From: Parcubacteria group bacterium GW2011_GWD2_38_11
Lineage (GTDB): Bacteria; Patescibacteriota; Minisyncoccia; Moranbacterales; GWC2-37-73
NCBI GenBank assembly: GCA_000992325.1
Contig: LBTZ01000006.1
Coordinates: 1 to 34,457 of the forward strand
Direction: 5' to 3'
Length of the DNA: 34,457 bases
Part shown: positions 16,249 to 24,441 of the stretch, piece by piece
Numbering within the stretch: position 1 is the first letter of the stretch
Layout of the letters: each line of letters begins with the position of its first letter
The notes under the pieces: generated by a model
Seen by the model: the letters and a program-made list of their open reading frames with translations, nothing else
Database searches by the model: none
What the model was told of the DNA's origin: nothing
Made by a program: the position numbers and the translations under genes

Positions 16249-18537
16249 ATGCAAGATATTTTAGAAGGGCTTAATGATCAACAAAAAGAAGCTGTCATTA
16301 CCGCTGATGGACCGATGCTTTTGATTGCGGGGGCGGGATCTGGCAAAACCAAGACACTTACTCATCGTGTGGCATATCTGATAAAAAATTACCGCGTGCC
16401 GGCAAGGAATATTTTGGCGGTGACTTTTACCAATAAAGCTGCTGGTGAAATGCGCGAAAGGATTATGAAAATTTTGCATCCAGATGCCGATGCAAAATTT
16501 AAGTATAGTCTGTATGGAAATTATGATCTGCCAACTGTTGGAACTTTTCATGCAATTTGCTCAAAAATTCTTAGAAGTGAAATTGAGGCTTTGGGATATG
16601 CAAAAACATTTCATATTGTTGATGATCAAGACCAGCAAATTTTGATGAAACGTGTTTTGAAAGAATTGGAAATAGATCCTCAACAATTTGCGCCGCGTGC
16701 CATTTTGGCAGCAATTAGCAAAGCAAAAAATGAACTGATGACCGCTGAGCAGTTCAAAAATCAGGCCAATGGATATTATGAAGAAACGGCAGCCAAGGCA
16801 TATTTGCTGTATCAATCGCGGCTAAAGGAAAACAACGGACTTGATTTTGATGACATCATTATGTTCACTGTGCATCTTTTTAAAAATTTTCCCGAAGTGC
16901 TGGAAAAATATCAAAATCAATTTCAATATATTATGGTGGATGAATATCAAGACACCAACCGCGCACAATATCTTTTGATAAATCTTTTGGCCAGCAAGCA
17001 TCGCAATTTGTGTGTGGTAGGGGATGATTGGCAAAGTATCTATAAATTTCGTGGAGCTGACATTAAAAACATTTTGAATTTTGAGAAAGATTACAAGGAA
17101 GCAAAAGTGATTCATCTTGAACAAAATTATCGTTCCAGCCAAATAATTTTGGATGCGGCTTATGGCGTTATTTCCAAAAATATAAATCGCAAGGACAAAA
17201 ATCTTTGGACAGAGAAAGAAGCGGGACACTTGGTGACTTCTTTTGAAGCTGCAGATGAAAGAGACGAGGCTGAATTTGTGGCCAATGAAATCAAGGCTAA
17301 TAATGGTGGGAGCTATGGCAAATACGTTGTGCTTTATCGCACCAATGCTCAGTCGCGTGCGATTGAAGAAGTTTTTCTAAAAAGAGATATTCCATATCGA
17401 ATTATTGGCGGTATCAAATTTTATCAAAGAAAAGAGGTAAAAGATATTATTGCATACTTGCGCTTGATTTCAAATCATAGCGACACTGTCTCATTGGAAA
17501 GAGCTGTAAATGAACCTAAAAGGAATATAGGCGAGACAACCGTAAAAAAATGGTTATCCATATCTCGCGAATTAAATATAAATCCTATCGAAATCGGGTT
17601 GCAGTCATCAGTCATCAGTCATCAGTCATCAGTCACCTTATCGAAATCCAAAATAGATGATATTTTGAAATTTTGCGAGTTTATTAGGAGGATGAAAGAA
17701 ATTCAGCCACGAATAACGCTGTCTGATTTTATTGAAAAAGTTTTTCAAGAAAGTGGATATGAAAAAATGCTTTCTCTTGATGGCGAGGATGGAGAAAAAA
17801 GATCAGAAAATGTGCTCGAACTTATTTCGGTTGCGCAAAAATATCCCGCCCGCAACGCTTCGCAAGCGGGCGCTAGCTCGCGTAGCGATGCGGGCGGGGA
17901 TGATATTAATGAAGATGTTGTAGATCCATTAAGTGCGTTTTTGGAGGAAGTCGCCTTGGCATCTGACGTGGATAATGTGGATCAAAATGAAGATGCTGTG
18001 CACTTGATGACACTACATAGCGCTAAAGGGCTGGAATTTCCTGTGGTTTTCATTGTGGGACTTGAAGAAGGAATTTTGCCACATTCTCGAAGCTTGCTTT
18101 CTTCAGGAGAAATGGAGGAAGAAAGACGCTTGATGTATGTAGGACTCACAAGAGCTAAGGAAAAAATCTATTTGTTGTTTACGCGTCAGCGAACTTTGTT
18201 CGGTTCGACTCAAATGAACAGCCCGTCGCGCTTTCTGGAGGACATTCCAGAAAAGCTGGTAAAGAAAAATTCGTATCGCGAGACTGAACAAAAAGTTTTT
18301 GAAAAATTATTATTCGAAAGGGATAAAAGGGGGATAATGGGAGAAAAGGGTGAAATGGGTGGCAGAGGAAAAATAAAAACCCCACTTAACTTTAAAGGAG
18401 GGGAACATGTTAGTCATGAAGTTTTTGGCGATGGTCTTGTTATTTCCGCAGTCGACGACACTATTGTGGTGGCTTTTAAGAAGTCAGGAATCAAACGCTT
18501 AAGCGCAGAATATGCGAACCTGAAAAAGATTAATTAA
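16249..18537 (+). CDS. pcrA: UvrD/PcrA-type superfamily 1 DNA helicase
   Basis: LNDQQKEAVITADGPMLLIAGAGSGKTKTLTHRVAYLI, VDEYQDTNRAQ, VGDDWQSIYKFRGAD, MTLHSAKGLEFPVVFIVGLEEGILPHSRS, C-terminal HEVFGDGLV. Confidence 0.95.
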   Translation: MQDILEGLNDQQKEAVITADGPMLLIAGAGSGKTKTLTHRVAYLIKNYRVPARNILAVTFTNKAAGEMRERIMKILHPDADAKFKYSLYGNYDLPTVGTFHAICSKILRSEIEALGYAKTFHIVDDQDQQILMKRVLKELEIDPQQFAPRAILAAISKAKNELMTAEQFKNQANGYYEETAAKAYLLYQSRLKENNGLDFDDIIMFTVHLFKNFPEVLEKYQNQFQYIMVDEYQDTNRAQYLLINLLASKHRNLCVVGDDWQSIYKFRGADIKNILNFEKDYKEAKVIHLEQNYRSSQIILDAAYGVISKNINRKDKNLWTEKEAGHLVTSFEAADERDEAEFVANEIKANNGGSYGKYVVLYRTNAQSRAIEEVFLKRDIPYRIIGGIKFYQRKEVKDIIAYLRLISNHSDTVSLERAVNEPKRNIGETTVKKWLSISRELNINPIEIGLQSSVISHQSSVTLSKSKIDDILKFCEFIRRMKEIQPRITLSDFIEKVFQESGYEKMLSLDGEDGEKRSENVLELISVAQKYPARNASQAGASSRSDAGGDDINEDVVDPLSAFLEEVALASDVDNVDQNEDAVHLMTLHSAKGLEFPVVFIVGLEEGILPHSRSLLSSGEMEEERRLMYVGLTRAKEKIYLLFTRQRTLFGSTQMNSPSRFLEDIPEKLVKKNSYRETEQKVFEKLLFERDKRGIMGEKGEMGGRGKIKTPLNFKGGEHVSHEVFGDGLVISAVDDTIVVAFKKSGIKRLSAEYANLKKIN
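17604..17640. repeat. In-frame tandem TCATCAG repeat in pcrA
   Basis: cagtcatcagtcatcagtcatcagtcatcagtcacc, translating LQSSVISHQSSVISHQSSVT. Confidence 0.9.
17845..17898. repeat. In-frame GC-rich palindrome in pcrA
   Basis: CCCGCCCGCAaCGCTtcgcaagcgggcgctagctcgcgtAGCGaTGCGGGCGGG; translates PARNASQAGASSRSDAGG. Confidence 0.9.
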
Positions 18538-18539
18538 CA

Positions 18540-18719
18540 TTTTTTGTTTTCATTTTTTTGCACTGCTCGTTGCTGTGGCAAAGACTACGTTCTTCGCTAA
18601 AATTTACACTTCGCTCCTTCGCCTGCTGGCGGGAGCTACGTTTCAAAATTTCTTAACGCTCATTACTTGTCTTTTGCCTACGCACTTCGCAATGCGCAAA
18701 AAAAGAAAACAAAAAAATT
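18540..18719. repeat. Large inverted-repeat element between convergent pcrA and xer genes
   Basis: Left atttttTGTTTTcATTTTTTTGCAC; right GCGCAAAAAAAGAAAACAAAAAAAT; ~130-nt core. Confidence 0.75.
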
Positions 18720-18735
18720 TCAAACACTCGTGTGT

Positions 18736-19689
18736 TCACTTTCTTTTTCCGTGAAATTTCTTATGCGTGTCTTTTAATTGCACATTGGTAATGTGCGTGT
18801 AAATCTGGGTTGTTGTGATTGATGAATGTCCAAGCATTGTTTGCACGCTGCGAATGTCAGCGCCGTTAGCCAAAAGATCAGTAGCAAAACTGTGTCTGAG
18901 TGTGTGAGGATGAACGTCTTTTACTATTCCTGCCTTAGCTGCATAAAATTTCACGATTCTTTCAACACTGCGCGCAGTTAATCGTTTTGTTTGAGTTTTG
19001 GCTTTTTTGTTTTTCAATTTATCTCTTCTTATTTTTGAAACGGTTCCTGAAATATTTTTTGAAATGTTTATAAAAACCTCTTCTTCGGCATCCGTTCTCT
19101 TGTCCAAATATTTTTCAAGCGCACTTTTTGCTGTGTCGGAAATAAAAACAATTCTGATTTTGTCGCCCTTGCCACGCACGCTAAATTCTTGTCGCTGGAG
19201 ATTGATTTGATCGCGGTTAATATTAACAAGTTCGGAAACTCGCAAGCCTGCTGAAAAAAGCAATTCCAAAATAGCCCTATCTCTGAGCGTCTTGAGATCA
19301 TTTGATGAAGCTGCTTGCAAAAGACGTTCCACTTCATCGCCATCGAGAAATTCAATTTCATGTGTTGGATTTTTTCCAATTTCTATTTTTTCCGCTGAAA
19401 GACTTTTAATGTCACGCTTGGCCAGATATTTAAGAAAGCTGCGAATTGCAATTACATGATAATTCTGGGTATTTTTTTTAAGCCCAACTCCTTTTTCATC
19501 TGTCCACCTATTAAGATAGATTCGATAATTTCTGATAAGTTCAATTGTGATATCTTCGGGCTTGGAAATTTCAGCCCACATTAAAAAACGCTTAATATAA
19601 AAGCTATAATTCTCGATGGTTTTTTGCGAGCGGCTGCGCTCAACCTCTAAGTACTCCAAGAAGTCGGTTAACAATTTGTTTGGATGCAT
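18736..19689 (-). CDS. Tyrosine recombinase XerC/XerD-like
   Basis: N-terminal SAM-like domain LTDFLEYLEVERSRSQKTIENY; catalytic LLFSAGLRVSELVNI, HPHTLRHSFATDLLANGADIRSVQTMLGHSSITTTQIYTHI. Confidence 0.94.
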   Translation of the reverse strand: MHPNKLLTDFLEYLEVERSRSQKTIENYSFYIKRFLMWAEISKPEDITIELIRNYRIYLNRWTDEKGVGLKKNTQNYHVIAIRSFLKYLAKRDIKSLSAEKIEIGKNPTHEIEFLDGDEVERLLQAASSNDLKTLRDRAILELLFSAGLRVSELVNINRDQINLQRQEFSVRGKGDKIRIVFISDTAKSALEKYLDKRTDAEEEVFINISKNISGTVSKIRRDKLKNKKAKTQTKRLTARSVERIVKFYAAKAGIVKDVHPHTLRHSFATDLLANGADIRSVQTMLGHSSITTTQIYTHITNVQLKDTHKKFHGKRK

Positions 19690-19735
19690 ATATAATGTGA
19701 AATTTGATATTTGGTTAGTTCTATATTGTATTGAA

Positions 19736-19852
19736 AAATGTAAATCTCAAAATGGAAAATGACACTTGAAAATAAAAAATGTATGGATGCATTTTGAAAT
19801 TTTATATTTTGCATTGTTATTTTTAATTTTGATTTTTCAAATTTACATTTTA
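19736..19852. repeat. AT-rich inverted-repeat element, 'empty' relative of the 26250-26690 element
   Basis: aaaatgtaaatctcaaaatggaaaatgacac... versus ...ttttaattttgatttttcaaatttacatttt; shares CAAAATGGAAAATGACA with 26261-26282. Confidence 0.7.
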
Positions 19853-19950
19853 TGCTTATATTGTACCGCATTTAGTGATTTCAAAGAATAGCTTTCCTAA
19901 ATTGTGGCTTTTGATAGCCAAAAAATGCCATTTTAGTGCAAAAGGCCTTT

Positions 19951-20055
19951 GACCCCGTTAGAAATTTTGAAAGATATATTTTTGTAGTTTGCTAATTTTG
20001 GAAATAGAGCGCAATATCTAGATTGAGAAAGAACTGAAAAATCTCTAACGGGGTT
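19951..20055. repeat. CCCCGTTAGA terminal inverted repeat pair
   Basis: GACCCCGTTAGAaATTTT (19951-19968) versus AAAAATcTCTAACGGGGTT (to 20055). Confidence 0.8.
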
Positions 20056-20081
20056 GACAAAAGACCCTATCGGCATATACT
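20054..20081 (+). promoter_or_regulatory. Sigma-70-type promoter
   Basis: TTGACA-N16-TATACT. Confidence 0.7.
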
Positions 20082-20157
20082 TGTAAGCAGTTTAAAAATT
20101 AAGGCTTCAAGTTTTGAGCTCTGACTTTTCTTATATTTCCGTCGTCAAATTTCAAGC

Positions 20158-21405
20158 TTGCAAAGCCCATTGAAAGGATTACATATTCGTAAAAAAAACA
20201 TTTTTTCTTATATCTTTGAATTTTTCAAAAAGATAGATTTCAAAGAGCTTAATACCAAGATTCACTTTTGGCAGCGGGCTATTGCGGACTTTATCAAAAG
20301 ACACAGGACAATAAAGTTGCTCCATCTTTTTCGCAATTATTCTGCTTTTGCTGTGGTTGTTTCAAGTTCAATGCTCGTATCCGCAACTAACGTTGCATCT
20401 GGAAAAGGAGCAAACGGACTTCTTTTTGGTTATTGGGATGGTTCAAGCGAGCAAGCCAATGTGACTAGCAGCAAAATAAATGGACAACTTAGCAAGAAAA
20501 ATGACTTGGCGGTTGTTCCTCTTTCAAAATCAAGCACGGCAGTGGAGCCTGGAGTAATCGAAGAAGTTGTCAGTCAAAATATTATTGCAGGCGAAGGGAT
20601 TATTGCTGCAGCGGGTGGAGGCAGTCCAATGAGAGACCCAGAGGAGGATGGTGGAGTAAAAATGTATATTGTGCAATCAGGGGATACACTTGGTTCTATT
20701 GCTGTGAAAAATAAAGTTACGGTCAACACAATTTTATGGGCAAATGATATTAGTGATGTCGATTCAATTATGCCCGGTGACACATTGTTTATCTTGCCTG
20801 TTTCGGGAATCAAATATGTCGTGAAGCAAGGGGACACCATCGATGCAATTGCCAGCAAGTTTAAAGCGGATAGGGAAAAAATTATTGCTTTCAATGGAAC
20901 ACCTGCCAATGGAGATTTGGACACAGGTGCTGAAATTGTTATTCCTGATGGACAAGGAGAGGCTCCAAAACCGGTTGCTCCATCAACAACTGCAATAACA
21001 CCAGGCACTTCTATTATTGAGAAAAGACAATATGCCAACTCTACCGGAGGAACACCCGAAGTTACTGGTGGGGTGACGCCAAAAGGCAAAATTGGAGCAG
21101 GACATAAGTTCCCATACGGATATTGCACTTGGTATGTTGCGCAAAAACGTTATGTGCCGTGGGGAGGAAATGCTGGAACTTGGCTATATCATGCAAAAGC
21201 TCAAGGTTATGCAACAGGACGAGCTCCAAAAGTCGGTGCTATTATGGTAACAACTGAAAACAGATATTATGGTCACGTCGCTTTGGTTGAAAAAGTTTCC
21301 GGCAGCACAATAACAGTCAGTGAAATGAATTATGCTGGCTTTGCCAAAAGAAGCACGCGAACAATTTCTGTTTCAAGCAGGGCTATTAAAGGGTTTATAT
21401 ATTAG
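20158..21405 (+). CDS. LysM (x2) plus CHAP-domain peptidoglycan hydrolase
   Basis: YIVQSGDTLGSIAVKNKVTVNTILWAND..., YVVKQGDTIDAIASKFKADREKIIAFN...; CHAP FPYGYCTWYVAQKRYVPWGGNAGTW...YYGHVALVEKV. Start uncertain (TTG at 20158). Confidence 0.92.
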   Translation: MQSPLKGLHIRKKNIFSYIFEFFKKIDFKELNTKIHFWQRAIADFIKRHRTIKLLHLFRNYSAFAVVVSSSMLVSATNVASGKGANGLLFGYWDGSSEQANVTSSKINGQLSKKNDLAVVPLSKSSTAVEPGVIEEVVSQNIIAGEGIIAAAGGGSPMRDPEEDGGVKMYIVQSGDTLGSIAVKNKVTVNTILWANDISDVDSIMPGDTLFILPVSGIKYVVKQGDTIDAIASKFKADREKIIAFNGTPANGDLDTGAEIVIPDGQGEAPKPVAPSTTAITPGTSIIEKRQYANSTGGTPEVTGGVTPKGKIGAGHKFPYGYCTWYVAQKRYVPWGGNAGTWLYHAKAQGYATGRAPKVGAIMVTTENRYYGHVALVEKVSGSTITVSEMNYAGFAKRSTRTISVSSRAIKGFIY

Positions 21406-21520
21406 AAAGTTAGAAAGTTTGTAAGGTTCATAAAGTTATAAAGTTTATAAAGTTTATAAAGTGTTTGAGTTTTTTTATGGGTACTTCTCAAGTTAGTGTG
21501 ATAAATAAAAACAATCAATC

Positions 21521-21580
21521 ATAAGTCATCAGCTATCAAGCAAAAAAAGGATGACAGATGACCAGTGACTGATGACTGTA
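21521..21580. repeat. Inverted 'CAGTCATCA' repeat
   Basis: aatcataagtcatcagctatcaagc...ggatgacagatgaccagtgactgatgactg. Confidence 0.75.
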
Positions 21581-21587
21581 TTTTTGT

Positions 21588-21616
21588 TTGACAAAACTTG
21601 TTTTTAAGAGTATAAT
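21588..21616 (+). promoter_or_regulatory. Perfect-consensus sigma-70-type promoter
   Basis: TTGACA-N17-TATAAT, with a ~150-nt leader before the 21769 gene. Confidence 0.85.
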
Positions 21617-21768
21617 AGATAGTTAAGGTAAGAGGATGTTCGTTGACAATTTAACCCTTAAATCAGCCAAAAAGTGATTTTTTGGTGAGATTTGGGGGGA
21701 TATATTGGAAATATAGGATTTTTACCAAAAATAAGCGCTAACAGCGCAAAAATTTCGAGGAGGATGTT

Positions 21769-22233
21769 ATGAGAACTATAAATATGGTTGTGTTTGGGCT
21801 TGTTTCACTGATGTTGGTTGTCATTCTTTCCGGTTGCCAGAGCAAAAATGATAAGATGAGGGAATTTCTTTATCGTTATGGGAACGTGACAATCGAGGAG
21901 GCTTATAAAAAGGGTGGATTTGTTTTTACTACTCGTAATGACTTCCAATTCAAGATAGACACACTTGTAATAAAAAGTGTAAAATCTAAAGAAGTTGGGG
22001 ATGTGACGTATCATTTTGTTAAGGCTAAAATAGTTTATAATTACAATCCAAAAGTAGGTGCAGTAGATAAATGTTATCGTTGGATGGCTCTTACAATAGA
22101 AGAGGATGGTTTTGGCAATATGCTGGTCGATCCTCCAAAATCAAAAGAGATTGTGTCAGTAGGATTAACTGAAAAAGAATCCAAGAAAATTTTTCCAGAT
22201 AAATTTGAAAATGGTGAAAATCTTATAAAGTGA
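21769..22233 (+). CDS. Small lipoprotein, unknown function
   Basis: Strong SD gaggagga; MRTINMVVFGLVSLMLVVILSGCQSKND signal with lipobox LSGC. Confidence 0.85.
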   Translation: MRTINMVVFGLVSLMLVVILSGCQSKNDKMREFLYRYGNVTIEEAYKKGGFVFTTRNDFQFKIDTLVIKSVKSKEVGDVTYHFVKAKIVYNYNPKVGAVDKCYRWMALTIEEDGFGNMLVDPPKSKEIVSVGLTEKESKKIFPDKFENGENLIK

Positions 22234-22252
22234 ATGAATTTTTAATGCGCAT

Positions 22253-22288
22253 AACCCAATCCTGTGGTACGGGGGTTGGGTTTTTTTT
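22253..22288 (+). terminator. Rho-independent terminator
   Basis: AACCCAATCC...GGGTTGGGTTTTTTTT. Confidence 0.85.
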
Positions 22289-22339
22289 ATTGTAAAAATG
22301 TGATATAATTTTTATGTATCATAAGAGTAAAAAATCCTA

Positions 22340-24400
22340 ATGAATTGGATTTTAAAAAACAAAAATAAAAGTAGTGAGACACTTTTGGTTGTCTTGTTTT
22401 TGGTGTTTAATTTTTTGCTTCTTGCCCCAGATAATGTAAAAGCTGCTGCTGGCATTTGCGAAGGTGCAAGTGATGGTGGAGCAGCGACTGAAAAAACTTG
22501 CGAATGTTTTAATGGAAGCACATCCCTGAAATTATTTCCGGCTGGTCAAGATATTAGTGACTCAAGTAAGACATCGGGTACTGGTTTTTGCACCCAGGAA
22601 GTGTGCATGATTTATTGCAAGGACAAATATCCAACAACAACATCTGTTAAATTTGATGGAGGCACTCTTGGTACTAGTTCAATTAAAAATAGTTCTAGTG
22701 CTGTTGCAAAAGCACCTACTGCCTCGGAAGCAGCCAAGGGTCTTTTATATGATGGCATGATGGCCATTTTAGTTAAAATCCAAGCATTAGTTGGGTGGCT
22801 GTTTGCAATTGCTGCAACACTTTTTGCTTGGGTTATTGATCCAAAAAACATCTCAGGACCAAATGGAATGCTAAACAAGCCAGCCGTAAAAGATGTGTGG
22901 ATTATGGTGCGTGATCTTTTGAATATGACTTTTATTCTCGTACTTTTGTTTGCAGCATTTTGTACGATTTTTCAGGTTGAAAAATGGGCCCTTAAGAAAG
23001 TTTGGCTTAATATTTTGATTAATGCTTTGCTTGTTAATTTTAGTTATCCAATCGCAAGGTTCTTTATTGATATTTCCAATGTTGCTTTTTATTATTTTGT
23101 TAATAATTTATTTTCTTCAACTGGAACAGTCACTGGCAGTGGAATATTCGCAATGTTTGGATCATCATCCGGTATCGGAGAAATGTTGATGCCAAAGGAC
23201 TATATGGCAAACGATATGCCTTATTTGATTGCGTCCATAATAGTTATATTTATTATGGGTATGACGCTTATGGTAATAGCAGGGCTTTTTGTGGTGCGTC
23301 TTGTTGCGCTCACGATGTTGGTGATGTTTTCGCCAATTGGCTTTGTGGGCTATATTTTTCCTGGCACAGCTAAGCACGCTGATAAGTGGTGGTCGCAACT
23401 TTTTGAATATTCTTTTTTTGCGCCAATAATGATTTTTATTATGGCAATATCTTTGCGCATAATGGAGGCAATGAAAAATGAAAATTTTCAAGCTATGGTG
23501 GCCGGTGCAAATGCAAACACTCCGGCCGATCAAGCAAATTGGATTGCTAATGCAGCATTTTTTGCAATTCCGATTATTATTTTATGGGCGGGAATAGGTA
23601 TGGCTAAATCTTCCGGAGGTGCAATGGCTAGTGAAATTGTTGATAGAGTAAAAAACGGCGGGAAATGGTTGGCAAATGCACCAGGCAAATATAGTGGGGT
23701 ATACGGTGCAACAAAGAAAGCAACAGAAGATTTCAATAAGAAAGGTAAATTATTTGGAATGAAGGTTCCACTGATGGGAAGTGCTGGCAGGGAGGCTCGT
23801 GAAGCGCGTTGGTCTGCTGGACTTACAGGTGGTAGAGATGGTTACAATGATGCAAGACGTGATCAAATAAGAAAAGAAGCTAGTGAAATGCGTGAAAATT
23901 GGAAGAAGGCTGGCGGAGCTAGCAGCTCAGAGCTCGAACATGCACTTGGCGGTGGGCAAGCAGAAAAAATGGCAGCTGCCTTGGAAATGTCAGAAAAGAA
24001 TGGGTTCAAGCTTAATGATACTGATACGGCAGCTCAAGTTCTTGCAAGATATCAGCGTGCAGCTGGAGCAATGGCTGGCGATAAAGTTCTGCAAAATAAC
24101 TTTAATGATAAAGTTAAAGAAAAACATATTAAATTGGTTATTCAAGATGAGATTGGCGCAAGTACTGATCCCGCATTAATTACCGCAACTTATAAAAAAC
24201 ATTTGGATAAGATGAATGCTAGCAAGCTTGCTGGACAAAAAGGACTTGCTGATCATCGTGAAACAGCTGAGTATTTGAGTGGCAGACAAGCTACTGGTAA
24301 TAGGAGTGATATTAAATTTGTTTCTAATGTTTTAGGTGGGATGACTACTGAGGATAGGGCTAAATTGCATAGTCATACTGGTACGGGTTTGCATGTTTAG
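22340..24400 (+). CDS. VirB6/TrbL-like polytopic T4SS membrane protein
   Basis: 686 aa; signal peptide, multiple TM segments (ILVKIQALVGWLFAIAATLFAWVID, FILVLLFAAFCTIFQVE, IIVIFIMGMTLMVIAGLFVVRLVALTMLVMFSPIGF), long charged cytoplasmic tail. Confidence 0.72.
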   Translation: MNWILKNKNKSSETLLVVLFLVFNFLLLAPDNVKAAAGICEGASDGGAATEKTCECFNGSTSLKLFPAGQDISDSSKTSGTGFCTQEVCMIYCKDKYPTTTSVKFDGGTLGTSSIKNSSSAVAKAPTASEAAKGLLYDGMMAILVKIQALVGWLFAIAATLFAWVIDPKNISGPNGMLNKPAVKDVWIMVRDLLNMTFILVLLFAAFCTIFQVEKWALKKVWLNILINALLVNFSYPIARFFIDISNVAFYYFVNNLFSSTGTVTGSGIFAMFGSSSGIGEMLMPKDYMANDMPYLIASIIVIFIMGMTLMVIAGLFVVRLVALTMLVMFSPIGFVGYIFPGTAKHADKWWSQLFEYSFFAPIMIFIMAISLRIMEAMKNENFQAMVAGANANTPADQANWIANAAFFAIPIIILWAGIGMAKSSGGAMASEIVDRVKNGGKWLANAPGKYSGVYGATKKATEDFNKKGKLFGMKVPLMGSAGREAREARWSAGLTGGRDGYNDARRDQIRKEASEMRENWKKAGGASSSELEHALGGGQAEKMAAALEMSEKNGFKLNDTDTAAQVLARYQRAAGAMAGDKVLQNNFNDKVKEKHIKLVIQDEIGASTDPALITATYKKHLDKMNASKLAGQKGLADHRETAEYLSGRQATGNRSDIKFVSNVLGGMTTEDRAKLHSHTGTGLHV

Positions 24401-24441
24401 TAAATAAAAATAAGTTAGATTTATAAAAAGTATTAAGTTAT

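Noticed and set aside
17604-17640. Possible CRISPR-like repeats (TCATCAG tandem)
   Set aside because: Contiguous 7-10-nt words without spacers, inside the pcrA reading frame, no cas genes.
18736-19689. Xer-like recombinase as integrase of a mobile island containing the T4SS genes
   Set aside because: Sequence looks like a housekeeping XerC/D; no att sites or island boundary linked to it.
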